Shown one piece after another: positions 24,504 through 31,894 of a DNA stretch of 64,000 bases; the first letter of the stretch is position 1; each line of letters begins with the position of its first letter. The position numbers were made by a program, and so were the translations under genes. Below the pieces are notes generated by a model. That model saw nothing but the letters and a program-made list of their open reading frames with translations, had not been told where the DNA came from and ran no database searches. The DNA is from an uncultured Muribaculaceae bacterium (GTDB lineage: Bacteria; Bacteroidota; Bacteroidia; Bacteroidales; Muribaculaceae): contig CAJUPZ010000013.1 of NCBI GenBank assembly GCA_910588065.1, positions 1-64,000 of the forward strand, read 5' to 3'.

Positions 24504-25666
24504 AGTTTTTCCAGATAATTACATAATCTGCCGAGGCCTTCGGCGAGGGTAGTACGCGGACATGCTATGTTTATTCGTATATATCCCTTTGAGCCATACA
24601 TCTCGCCGGCGTTTATCCACACTTTCGCTTTGTTTTTAAGCTCCTCTTCAAGTGTTTCGGAATCCACGCTGAGGGCAGACACATCCACCCACGGAAGGTA
24701 TGTGGCCTCAAGGGTGGCGATGCTGCACTGAGGCAGACGCGAGGTAATAAAATCTTTGGTATACAGCCAATTGTGCCACAGATAATCCTTCAGCTGAGTG
24801 AGCCACCGCTCACCTTCGGAGCTGTAGGAAGCTTCAAGAGCCACCGGGCCGAAGGGGTTGACATCACACACCTCATTTATATTTATGGCTTTGTCAATAG
24901 CCGCACGTATCTCCGGCGAGGGACACACTATGTTAGCTATCTGCAGTCCGGCGGTATTGAATGCCTTGGAGGGAGATATGCACACAATGGCACTGCTGTC
25001 AACAGTGGCGTAGGGCACATATCTGTGGCCGGGCATGGTGAGTTCACAGTGAATCTCGTCACTCACCACCATGACACTGTTCCGCGAGGTTATTTCAGCC
25101 ACCCTCTCCAGCTCCTGCCGGGTCCAGCATCTGCCTGCGGGATTGTGGGGATTGCACAGCAGCAAAAGTTTAACCGCCGGGTCGGCACACACCTTTTCAA
25201 GTGCGTCGAAATCCATGCGGTAGGTGAATTCGGCCTGTCCGGTATCCACTCTTTTAAGCGGAGAGTCGGCAATGAAGCAGCCGTTGTTTCTGATAGATGA
25301 GAAGAAGCAGTTGTATACCGGAGTCTGAACAGCCACGCCGCTGCCAGCCGGAACGAGGGCCTTGATTATAGCCGACAGCGCCGGCACCACCCCTGAGGTG
25401 TATATAACCTGACTGCGGTTGAAGCTGAAGCCGTGGCGGCTTTCAAACCACCGGATCAGGGCCTCGTAATAGCTGTCCTGCACAAGGGTGTAGCCGAACA
25501 CCCCGTGGTCCACCCTCCGGCGCAGAGCCTCCACCACCACCGGTGCGGTGCGGAAGTCCATATCCGCAACCCAGAGGGGTATCACCTCATTGTCGTCGGT
25601 ATCATCCCATTTGTAAGAGCCTGAGCCTCGGCGGTTTACCGGAGTGTCGAAATCAAAGCGGCTCAT
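24500..25666 (-). CDS. patB: PatB/MalY-type PLP aminotransferase (C-S lyase)
   Basis: 388 aa fold-type I PLP enzyme. The PLP lysine is in CISPSKAFNTAGLQ, the Asn/Asp contacts are in LLLCNPHNPAGR and MVVSDEIHCEL, and the C-terminal Arg is in GYIRINIACPR. MalY/PatB enzymes cleave cystathionine or cysteine conjugates to pyruvate, ammonia and a thiol. It overlaps both neighbours (DUF3737 upstream, MATE downstream) by 4 nt. Sequence alone does not separate cystathionine beta-lyase from other C-S lyase roles. Confidence 0.9.
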   Translation of the reverse strand: MSRFDFDTPVNRRGSGSYKWDDTDDNEVIPLWVADMDFRTAPVVVEALRRRVDHGVFGYTLVQDSYYEALIRWFESRHGFSFNRSQVIYTSGVVPALSAIIKALVPAGSGVAVQTPVYNCFFSSIRNNGCFIADSPLKRVDTGQAEFTYRMDFDALEKVCADPAVKLLLLCNPHNPAGRCWTRQELERVAEITSRNSVMVVSDEIHCELTMPGHRYVPYATVDSSAIVCISPSKAFNTAGLQIANIVCPSPEIRAAIDKAININEVCDVNPFGPVALEASYSSEGERWLTQLKDYLWHNWLYTKDFITSRLPQCSIATLEATYLPWVDVSALSVDSETLEEELKNKAKVWINAGEMYGSKGYIRINIACPRTTLAEGLGRLCNYLEKL

Positions 25667-26505
25667 AATGTATCTATTTTGCAGTCGGCGGGAGCCTTTA
25701 TGTTTTCATCCAAGATAATTTCGCTATAGCCTTTTGCGCGGATAGTGCCCGATGTCGGGTTTTTGACACTTGTTATAACGCTGTTGACAGTGGCGTTGAG
25801 CGTGCTCTCCTCGAAAGCGAGGTCGCAGTCGGGGGCAAATTCACAGTCCTCGAGCACAAGATTGCGGGCATAGCAGAGCGGCTGCGTGCCTGAAATTTTG
25901 CAGCGCACCAGTCTGAGATTCACGGAGTGCCATCCGAGGTATTCGCCGGTGAGCTCGCTGTCGTAGACAGTCACATTCTCAGTGTTCCAGAAAGCATCCT
26001 TGGAGTCGATGACGGCATTGTGTATCTCAACATCCGTGCAATATTGGAAAGAGTAGTTGCCCTGCTGCTTCCAGTTGTCGAGCTTGATGTTGCGGCAGTG
26101 CATGAACAGATAGTCGGCATTCGCCACCTCCACATCCGAGCATTCTATGTCGGAGCAGTGCCACATGGTTTCCTGGGCGTCAGGTATCCTGACTCCTCTG
26201 AGTTTCAGCCCTTTCATCTCGCGAAACATCTTTGGGGCATCGACAGTGGTATCTGTCATCACAAGGTTTGAGGAGTACCACAGTGCGGCTCTCGCGCCGG
26301 AAGTGAAGAGGCAGTTCTCAACCTTGAAATTGTCAACATGCCAGAAAGGATATTTTCCTTCGAAGGTGCACTGCACCGCCTCGATATTGCTGCACTCTTT
26401 CAGCGCAGACTCTCCGGCGTGGATTGTAACATTTTCAAGGCGCAGATCTTTGGCTGCGAACAGGGGACGCTCACCCCCGAACTCTTCATTTGTGATAGTT
26501 TTCAT
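25663..26505 (-). CDS. DUF3737 right-handed beta-helix protein
   Basis: 280 aa. Almost the whole chain is a repeating pattern of short beta strands with stacked Asn, Cys and aromatic residues (for example LENVTIHAG, KVENCLFTSGA, LRLVRCKISG), as in right-handed parallel beta-helices. It matches DUF3737, a family without proven function. It has no signal peptide, so it is probably cytoplasmic. It leads the unit with patB, MATE and upp, overlapping patB by 4 nt. A minus-strand -7 box lies at 26528-26535. Confidence 0.8.
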   Translation of the reverse strand: MKTITNEEFGGERPLFAAKDLRLENVTIHAGESALKECSNIEAVQCTFEGKYPFWHVDNFKVENCLFTSGARAALWYSSNLVMTDTTVDAPKMFREMKGLKLRGVRIPDAQETMWHCSDIECSDVEVANADYLFMHCRNIKLDNWKQQGNYSFQYCTDVEIHNAVIDSKDAFWNTENVTVYDSELTGEYLGWHSVNLRLVRCKISGTQPLCYARNLVLEDCEFAPDCDLAFEESTLNATVNSVITSVKNPTSGTIRAKGYSEIILDENIKAPADCKIDTL

Positions 26506-26527
26506 AATTGAAAAGGGTTTATGATTG

Positions 26528-26535
26528 CAAAGTTA
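26528..26535 (-). promoter_or_regulatory. Promoter -7 box for DUF3737-patB-MATE-upp
   Basis: CAAAGTTA on the plus strand, TAACTTTG on the minus strand, 22 nt before the start codon. No clear -33 TTTG. Confidence 0.5.
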
Positions 26536-26684
26536 GGCAAAAATAGGCATACTGCTTTTCCCGCACCTACCACTATTACTGAAATCTTTTACAAAATCTA
26601 TTGACAAAAGCCGTAGACTTATAAAAAATCCATTGCGGCGATAATAGAGGGCGAAGCGGATACGCGGTGTATTGAAATAAAGTG

Positions 26685-26692
26685 TATCTTTG
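26685..26692 (+). promoter_or_regulatory. Promoter -7 box for pldA
   Basis: TATCTTTG fits TAnnTTTG. The predicted transcript starts near 26699, about 17 nt before the TTG start codon. Confidence 0.5.
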
Positions 26693-26715
26693 TGCTTTAA
26701 TCATTATCACTTGTT

Positions 26716-27570
26716 TTGAAAACCTGCATACATACATTAATAAGGCTTGCGCTGGTGGCAGTGGCTTCTGTCACAGCACCCGCCGCGGGGGCGCAGATTG
26801 TGAGCGAGTCGAGCGAGGAGCTGAGCAGCGACAGCATACGCCGAGCCATGGACAATGGTCCGTATTTCGGACTGTACAAGGACAATTATTTTATATTCGG
26901 CACATCTGTAGGCCCTAAACCTACAAAGGAGAATACCAACATCAAGTTTCAGATTTCGATAGCGCAGCGTCTCACCAAGAGTGTCATGCCTTGGCACAGC
27001 TATCTGTTTCTGTTCTACAGCCAGAAGTGTTTCTGGAATGTTCTCGAGAATTCAATGCCCATGACAGACCTCAATTTCAATCCGGGCATAGGATTGGCCA
27101 AGCCGTTGTTTGTGAAAAACCGTTTCATAGGCAAGGCGCTGCTGCTGCTGGAGCATGAGAGCAACGGCAGGGATGGCACAGCATCGAGGTCGTGGAACAA
27201 GGTGTCGCTCGCGGCCAATATAATGATCGATCCTAATTTTATAGTTCACGGCAAGGTGTGGCTCCCTATAATTGATGGAGTGGAGAATAAGGATATTCTT
27301 GATTATTGCGGCATCTATCAGGTAGGCACCTCTTTCACCACAATCAACAAGCGGTTCGGAGCGTCGGTGATACTGACCAAGCGCAAGGGATGGAAGCTGA
27401 ACTACAACACGGTAATTGAGCTTAACTACCGTATTTTTCCGCGCGACAACCAATACCTCTTCCTGCAGTATTACAACGGCTACGGCGAGGGATTGCTTGC
27501 CTACAAGGAATTTCATTCTCAGCTGAGGGTAGGCATAGTGATAAAGCCCACGCTGTTCAGCGAATATTGA
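26716..27570 (+). CDS. pldA: Outer-membrane phospholipase A (OMPLA)
   Basis: 284 aa starting with TTG; the signal peptide (TCIHTLIRLALVAVASVTA, cleavage after AGA) begins right there and no ATG fits. The mature part is a beta-barrel of PldA type. The catalytic block LLEHESNGRDG with the downstream SRSWNKV matches the His-Ser-Asn triad of OMPLA (EHxSNG ... SRSWN). The preceding WHSYLFLFYSQKCFW and the DLNFNPGI segment are also family features. It hydrolyses phospholipids that reach the outer leaflet of the outer membrane and is normally activated by dimerisation. It stands alone, and a bidirectional terminator follows. Confidence 0.85.
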   Translation: MKTCIHTLIRLALVAVASVTAPAAGAQIVSESSEELSSDSIRRAMDNGPYFGLYKDNYFIFGTSVGPKPTKENTNIKFQISIAQRLTKSVMPWHSYLFLFYSQKCFWNVLENSMPMTDLNFNPGIGLAKPLFVKNRFIGKALLLLEHESNGRDGTASRSWNKVSLAANIMIDPNFIVHGKVWLPIIDGVENKDILDYCGIYQVGTSFTTINKRFGASVILTKRKGWKLNYNTVIELNYRIFPRDNQYLFLQYYNGYGEGLLAYKEFHSQLRVGIVIKPTLFSEY

Positions 27571-27590
27571 TCAGTGAATAGCAGATAAAG

Positions 27591-27624
27591 AAAGGGTGGC
27601 ACTCTGAGAGCGCCACCCTTTTTG
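27591..27624. terminator. Bidirectional terminator between pldA and gapA
   Basis: AAGGGTGGC (27592-27600) pairs with GCCACCCTT (27612-27620), with an inner CTC/GAG stem. A T run follows on the plus strand, and CTTTCTTT on the minus strand. It serves both convergent genes. Confidence 0.85.
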
Positions 27625-27645
27625 GTGCGTATGATTTGAAACGGA

Positions 27646-28653
27646 TTAGCCGTTTACTTTCTTCATGCGGGCGATGAGATCGAGCACTTTGTTAGAGTAG
27701 CCGATTTCGTTGTCGTACCAGGACACAACCTTAACGAAGGTGGGAGTGAGTTGGATGCCGGCCTTGGCGTCGAAGATAGAGGTGAGGGGGCAGCCGAGGA
27801 AGTCGCTTGAAACAACTGCGTCTTCGGTGTAGCCGAGGATGCCTTTGAGTTCGCCTTCAGAAGCTTCCTTCATAGCAGCGCAGATTTCCTCGTAAGTAGC
27901 GGGCTTGGCAAGGTTAACGGTGAGGTCAACAACAGATACGTCGAGGGTGGGGACACGCATTGACATACCGGTGAGCTTGCCGTTGAGTTCGGGGATAACT
28001 TTGCCTACAGCCTTTGCAGCACCTGTAGAAGAGGGGATGATGTTGCCTGAAGCAGCACGGCCACCGCGCCAGTCCTTCATAGAGGGACCGTCAACAGTTT
28101 TCTGAGTAGCTGTTGTAGAGTGAACGGTTGTCATGAGGCCTTCAGTGATGCCGAACTTGTCGTTGAGCACTTTGGCGATGGGGGCAAGACAGTTTGTTGT
28201 GCAAGAAGCGTTTGAAACGAACTGCTGGCCTGCGTATGTCTGGTCGTTAACACCGCAAACGAACATGGGGGTGTCGTCCTTGGAGGGAGCGGACATAACA
28301 ACATATTTAGCGCCGGCTTCGATGTGGGCCTGAGCTTTTTCTTTAGTGAGGAAGAGGCCGGTAGATTCAACTACGTATTCAGCACCTACAGCACCCCAGC
28401 CGATTTCAGCGGGATTTTTGCAAGCTGTCACGCGGATTTCCTTACCGTTTACGATGAGGAGGCTCTTTTCCATGTCGAAGTCAACAGTGCCGTCGAAGCG
28501 ACCGTGCATTGTGTCGTACTTGAGCATGTAAGCCATGTAGTCAACGGGAAGAAGGTCGTTGATGGCTACAACTTCGATGTCGTCTCTCTTGGTTGAGGCG
28601 CGGAAAACGAAACGGCCGATACGACCGAAACCGTTAATACCTATTTTTGTCAT
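27646..28653 (-). CDS. gapA: Glyceraldehyde-3-phosphate dehydrogenase
   Basis: 335 aa glycolytic GAPDH. The NAD-binding N-terminus IGINGFGRIGRFVF, the active-site SNASCTTNCLAP (nucleophilic first Cys, about residue 150) and the C-terminal WYDNEIGYSNKVLDL are all intact. It is monocistronic, with its own -7 box at 28727-28734 and the bidirectional terminator downstream. The predicted mRNA starts with a strong hairpin (28704-28722). Confidence 0.98.
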   Translation of the reverse strand: MTKIGINGFGRIGRFVFRASTKRDDIEVVAINDLLPVDYMAYMLKYDTMHGRFDGTVDFDMEKSLLIVNGKEIRVTACKNPAEIGWGAVGAEYVVESTGLFLTKEKAQAHIEAGAKYVVMSAPSKDDTPMFVCGVNDQTYAGQQFVSNASCTTNCLAPIAKVLNDKFGITEGLMTTVHSTTATQKTVDGPSMKDWRGGRAASGNIIPSSTGAAKAVGKVIPELNGKLTGMSMRVPTLDVSVVDLTVNLAKPATYEEICAAMKEASEGELKGILGYTEDAVVSSDFLGCPLTSIFDAKAGIQLTPTFVKVVSWYDNEIGYSNKVLDLIARMKKVNG

Positions 28654-28703
28654 AGTTTATAAATAAAATTGGGTTACAAGTATTGTCAGGTCAATAGCTT
28701 AGG

Positions 28704-28722
28704 GCGGCATACTCTTTGCCGC
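28704..28722 (-). promoter_or_regulatory. 5'-end hairpin of the gapA transcript
   Basis: GCGGCA pairs with TGCCGC around a 7-nt loop. It covers the predicted transcription start (about 28720), so the mRNA would begin with or within this stem. No T tract follows. Confidence 0.45.
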
Positions 28723-28726
28723 GTCA

Positions 28727-28734
28727 CAAAAGTA
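28727..28734 (-). promoter_or_regulatory. Promoter -7 box for gapA
   Basis: CAAAAGTA on the plus strand reads TACTTTTG on the minus strand. No TTTG at the right -33 distance is seen. Confidence 0.6.
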
Positions 28735-28951
28735 CTAATAATTTCCGTAAGTTGTATCAGGTCAGTGACAAAAGTTAAATCCTTTTCTAATTTTTTTTAC
28801 ATAATGGCTCGGAATATCTCCCTGAGGTGGAATTGCTGAGCCGGTGCGGCCACCCGGCATACACCTTATTACATTAGGAGCATCAGGTCACTGCCATGCC
28901 TGTATGAGCGGTTTTGGGTGAGAGAATAGGGCGCAGAAACTTTTTTTTGCC

Positions 28952-28959
28952 TATATTTG
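28952..28959 (+). promoter_or_regulatory. Promoter -7 box for mscL
   Basis: TATATTTG fits TAnnTTTG; the predicted transcript starts near 28965. No -33 TTTG at consensus distance. Confidence 0.5.
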
Positions 28960-28970
28960 TTGAGTTTTGA

Positions 28971-28989
28971 GGTGGTGTCCACCTTTTTT
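28971..28989 (+). promoter_or_regulatory. Leader hairpin with T6 tract before mscL
   Basis: GGTGG and CCACC pair around TGT, then six T. As for greA, a terminator-like mini hairpin sits within the first bases of the predicted transcript. Confidence 0.45.
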
Positions 28990-29012
28990 ATTCATTTTTC
29001 AACTTATTACCG

Positions 29013-29441
29013 ATGTCTAAGTTTATCAACGAGTTCAAGGAATTTGCAATGCGAGGCAATGTTCTCGACATGGCTGTGGGTGTTGTTATCGGCGCTGCCT
29101 TCGGCAAAATTGTGTCGTCGCTTGTGGATGACCTGATAATGCCTCTTGTGGGGGTTGCCACCGGCGGAATGAATTTCACTGACTACAAGTGGGTGGTTCA
29201 GAAGGCTGTGATGGATGGCACAGAGATTATCAAGCCCGAGGTGACACTCAACTGGGGGTCATGGATTCAGACAATAGTGAATTTTATCATCATAGCTTTC
29301 TGTATCTTTGTGATGATAAAGTTTATCAACAAGCTCAGCCGCAAGAAGGCAGAGGAGCCTGCACCGGCAGATCCCGAGCCTACCAAAGAGGAGGTGCTGC
29401 TGACCGAAATCCGCGATCTGCTCAAGAATCAGCAGAAATAA
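29013..29441 (+). CDS. mscL: Large-conductance mechanosensitive channel
   Basis: 142 aa, standard MscL length. The N-terminal helix and TM1 read EFKEFAMRGNVLDMAVGVVIG followed by AAFGKIVSSLVDD; TM2 is IVNFIIIAFCIFVMIKF; the C-terminal charged helix holds PEPTKEEVLLTEIRDLL. It opens under membrane tension to release osmolytes on hypo-osmotic shock. It converges with the RNase H gene with no spacer. Confidence 0.96.
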   Translation: MSKFINEFKEFAMRGNVLDMAVGVVIGAAFGKIVSSLVDDLIMPLVGVATGGMNFTDYKWVVQKAVMDGTEIIKPEVTLNWGSWIQTIVNFIIIAFCIFVMIKFINKLSRKKAEEPAPADPEPTKEEVLLTEIRDLLKNQQK

Positions 29442-30086
29442 TCAGCCTTTACGGCCAAAGTCGGCCGGAATCTCGCCCCACTCCTCGGTGCGCCATTTGG
29501 TGACATGGTTTTGAGCCACATGGGTGTTCAGCCATGCCTCGGCTCTTGCCACGAGTTGCCTTATGCGCTCATTGCGGGGTGAGGGGGTGAGGGTTGTCTT
29601 GGCGTGTTTGTTTCTGACCCAGCTCATGGCTGTGACGCTGTCGGAGTAGATTGTCACGCCGCTTTTTCCCTCTTTGTCAAGCAAGGCAAGCGCGTGGACG
29701 AGTGCGAGAAATTCGCCGAGATTGTTTGTGCCGGCTTCAAGCGGCCCGATGTGAAATATCTCGGCACCGGTGCTCAAGTCCACTCCGCGATATTCCACCG
29801 GCCCGGGATTTTTGCTGCACGCCGCATCTACGGCAATGCCGTTGCGGTCAATCTCAGGAAAAGCCTCGTAGTTGACAGAGATGACAGGGCGGTTTGCTAT
29901 TGCTTTCAGCAGGCTGAGGTCGTCGGCAGCAGTCTCGCCCCGGTATGCGGCCACTGCCGCCTCGAGGTTAGGATAACTTTTGTATTTGGCGTTGGGAAAC
30001 CCTTCGACAACAAGTTTGCACTCCTCCCAGGAGTCAAACACGCCGGTGTCATGTCCGGCCCATACAACATAATATTTTTTACCCAT
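29442..30086 (-). CDS. RNase H with N-terminal viroplasmin-like domain
   Basis: 214 aa from the ATG at 30086, the start of the viroplasmin-like RNA/DNA-hybrid-binding domain (KKYYVVWAGHDTGVFDSW, residues 1-45). An RNase H fold follows from about residue 75: AVDAACSKNPGP (first Asp), NNLGEFLALVHAL (Glu) and TIYSDSVTAMSWV (second Asp). The enzyme degrades RNA in RNA-DNA hybrids. Its start overlaps the stop of the alanine-dehydrogenase-like gene by 1 nt (TAATG), so translation is probably coupled. Confidence 0.9.
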   Translation of the reverse strand: MGKKYYVVWAGHDTGVFDSWEECKLVVEGFPNAKYKSYPNLEAAVAAYRGETAADDLSLLKAIANRPVISVNYEAFPEIDRNGIAVDAACSKNPGPVEYRGVDLSTGAEIFHIGPLEAGTNNLGEFLALVHALALLDKEGKSGVTIYSDSVTAMSWVRNKHAKTTLTPSPRNERIRQLVARAEAWLNTHVAQNHVTKWRTEEWGEIPADFGRKG

Positions 30087-31273
30087 TACGATAGCGATAG
30101 AAAAAGGTTTATGTCGCGGCTGCGTGTGCCTGCGATTGCCGCGATGTGGGGGTTGACGGTCTTGCCCATGAAGGTCAAGGCTGCTTTCTGCATTCCGGGC
30201 AGGAGTTTCAGGGCGTTTATCACTCCGTCGCAGGATGTTATGTCGTTGAAGAGAGTGAGAAAAGTGTTGCTGAGAGCCATTGCCGCTGTTCTTGGCACAG
30301 CGCACCCGGCATTGACGTAGCAGCAGCGGCCACCGGCGGTTTTCGCCGCATCTGTCGCAGATGCTTCCGCAAGGTCTATTGTGGGCAGAGAGGGGAATGC
30401 CTTGCCGCAATTGTCGGTGAGGTCGAAAATAATCACCCCTTTTTTCATGTCGGCCACATCTTCGGTGTCAAACACCGGTTGGTCTGTCATCTGTGTGACA
30501 ACTATGATGTCGGCTGAGCGGAGAGCACTTTTCAGCACCCTGGGGTGCATGGCCGAGCCTATAGCCCAATGGCCGAGGTCGCGGGTGGATTCTCTCAGCC
30601 GGTAAATATCGTTGTCAAAAATCTTGACGGAGGCTCCTGCTCCGGCGGCGGCGCGGGCAGCCGCGCAAGCGCATATACCGCTGCCTATGACGGTTGTTTC
30701 GCAGGGCACCACTCCGGCAACTCCACCGAGGAGTATCCCCTTGCCGTGAACAGCGTCGGCAAGCAGAGCCGATGCTATGGCGATTGCGGCGCGGCCGTCT
30801 ATTTCAGAGAGTATGTCGGAGAAAGGGGTGTTGCCGTAATGGTCCTCTATAAGGTCGAGTGCTATTGACATTATGTTTCTTTCCAGCAGCGCCGCCACAT
30901 CCTCCTTTGTGCGGTGGCAGCGGTCGAGCAGCGACAGCAGCATGGCTCCGCGGCGCATTCTGCGTATATCATCGGCAGGCAGCTGGGCGAGATGAATCAC
31001 AATGTCGCATTCCAGCGCCTCCTGCCTGGTGCCCACCTTAACTCCTGCGCGCATATAGGCATTGTCGGAATAGTGGATCGGCGCGCCGGCACCCTCCTCC
31101 ATTTTAAGTATAAGTCCCTTTTCAACCAGCAGTGATGCACCTTCGGGGGTGAGTGGAAAGCGGCGTTCGCCGGCGCGGCTGCTTGCCGGCAGGCCGATTG
31201 AGATGTGGCGCCGTGACTGGGCTGTAGCCACCGGCTGCGGATTTGCTACGGGGGTGAAATCAGTTGCTTTCAT
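30086..31273 (-). CDS. Alanine dehydrogenase/transhydrogenase-family protein, divergent
   Basis: 395 aa with the two-domain plan of alanine dehydrogenase and the PNT alpha subunit. The N-terminal region has SSRAGERRFPLTPEG (substrate-binding Arg equivalent), and the Rossmann part has TVIGSGICACAAARAAAGAG then IFDNDIYRL. The active-site Lys in KVKEP of classical alanine dehydrogenases is replaced (IHLAQLP here), and the FLHLA His block is not seen (LLDRCHR). It may therefore be a Bacteroidota-specific paralog with another activity. It overlaps aroK by 14 nt and RNase H by 1 nt. Confidence 0.7.
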   Translation of the reverse strand: MKATDFTPVANPQPVATAQSRRHISIGLPASSRAGERRFPLTPEGASLLVEKGLILKMEEGAGAPIHYSDNAYMRAGVKVGTRQEALECDIVIHLAQLPADDIRRMRRGAMLLSLLDRCHRTKEDVAALLERNIMSIALDLIEDHYGNTPFSDILSEIDGRAAIAIASALLADAVHGKGILLGGVAGVVPCETTVIGSGICACAAARAAAGAGASVKIFDNDIYRLRESTRDLGHWAIGSAMHPRVLKSALRSADIIVVTQMTDQPVFDTEDVADMKKGVIIFDLTDNCGKAFPSLPTIDLAEASATDAAKTAGGRCCYVNAGCAVPRTAAMALSNTFLTLFNDITSCDGVINALKLLPGMQKAALTFMGKTVNPHIAAIAGTRSRDINLFLSLS

Positions 31274-31805
31274 TCAGCGGCAGGTTAAAGAGTGATATGA
31301 AGCGCCGCGCGGTGTCGCTGACTTCAGATTCGTTTTCGAGCAGGTCGCCCTTGAACGAAGCCTTGGCCTTGGAGTAGAAAGGCATTCTGGATTCGAGGGC
31401 GCTGACAATGAAGCTTTTCAGCTCCTCATCGCTTTTGCCGGCTATCAGGGGGCGTTTGTGGCGCCCGCGCATCAGCCGGGTGTGCAGTTTTGGCAGGGAA
31501 GTATCCAGAAACACGGTGAGGCCCTTTGAGTTCATGTAGTCCATGTTGTCATGAAAGCAAGGTGTTCCGCCACCGCAGGCAATGATTGTGTTTTCAAACT
31601 CGGCGGCTTCATGAAGCATTCTCCGCTCTATGTCACGGAATCCCTCCTCGCCGTGGGCGTCGAAGAGCTCGCGGACGCTTTTGTGGAAGCGCCCCTCGAT
31701 ATAGTTGTCAAGGTCAATGAAGCTGAGCCCGGAGAACCTCGCGACATTTCTGCCGAGGGTGGATTTGCCGCAGCCCATGTAGCCTAATAAAAAAATTGGT
31801 TGCAT
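31260..31805 (-). CDS. aroK: Shikimate kinase
   Basis: 181 aa from the ATG at 31805, where MQPIFLLGYMGCGKST begins; the longer reading adds an unlikely extension. The P-loop is GYMGCGKST, the shikimate-binding DLDNYIE and GGGTPCF blocks are present, and RLMRGRHKRPL is the lid region. It phosphorylates shikimate in chorismate synthesis. A -7 box lies at 31825-31832 on the minus strand. It heads a leftward unit with the alanine-dehydrogenase-like and RNase H genes. Confidence 0.95.
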   Translation of the reverse strand: MQPIFLLGYMGCGKSTLGRNVARFSGLSFIDLDNYIEGRFHKSVRELFDAHGEEGFRDIERRMLHEAAEFENTIIACGGGTPCFHDNMDYMNSKGLTVFLDTSLPKLHTRLMRGRHKRPLIAGKSDEELKSFIVSALESRMPFYSKAKASFKGDLLENESEVSDTARRFISLFNLPLNESN

Positions 31806-31824
31806 AATCTGAATATTCTTGCCA

Positions 31825-31862
31825 CAAAGATAATGATTTTCTGCTGCTTTTGCGTACATTTG
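31825..31862. promoter_or_regulatory. Divergent -7 boxes for aroK and the DUF2851 gene
   Basis: Minus strand: TATCTTTG (31825-31832) for aroK, 20 nt before its start. Plus strand: TACATTTG (31855-31862) for the DUF2851 gene. Neither has a clear -33 TTTG. Confidence 0.5.
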
Positions 31863-31894
31863 CCATCTGTCAGACTAACATTGGCAGGTAACAC

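Larger units (their letters stand above)
28654..29012. other. gapA-mscL divergent intergenic region
   Basis: No gene is seen. It holds the gapA promoter and 5' hairpin, the mscL promoter and leader hairpin, and an uncharacterised GC-rich palindrome at 28840-28858 (GCCGG/CCGGC) whose left arm can alternatively pair GGCTC (28806-28810) with GAGCC (28838-28842). The rest is A/T-rich. Confidence 0.6.

Noticed and set aside
30087..30410. N-terminal extension of RNase H
   Set aside because: It lies wholly within the alanine-dehydrogenase-like gene; the viroplasmin-like domain begins at 30086.
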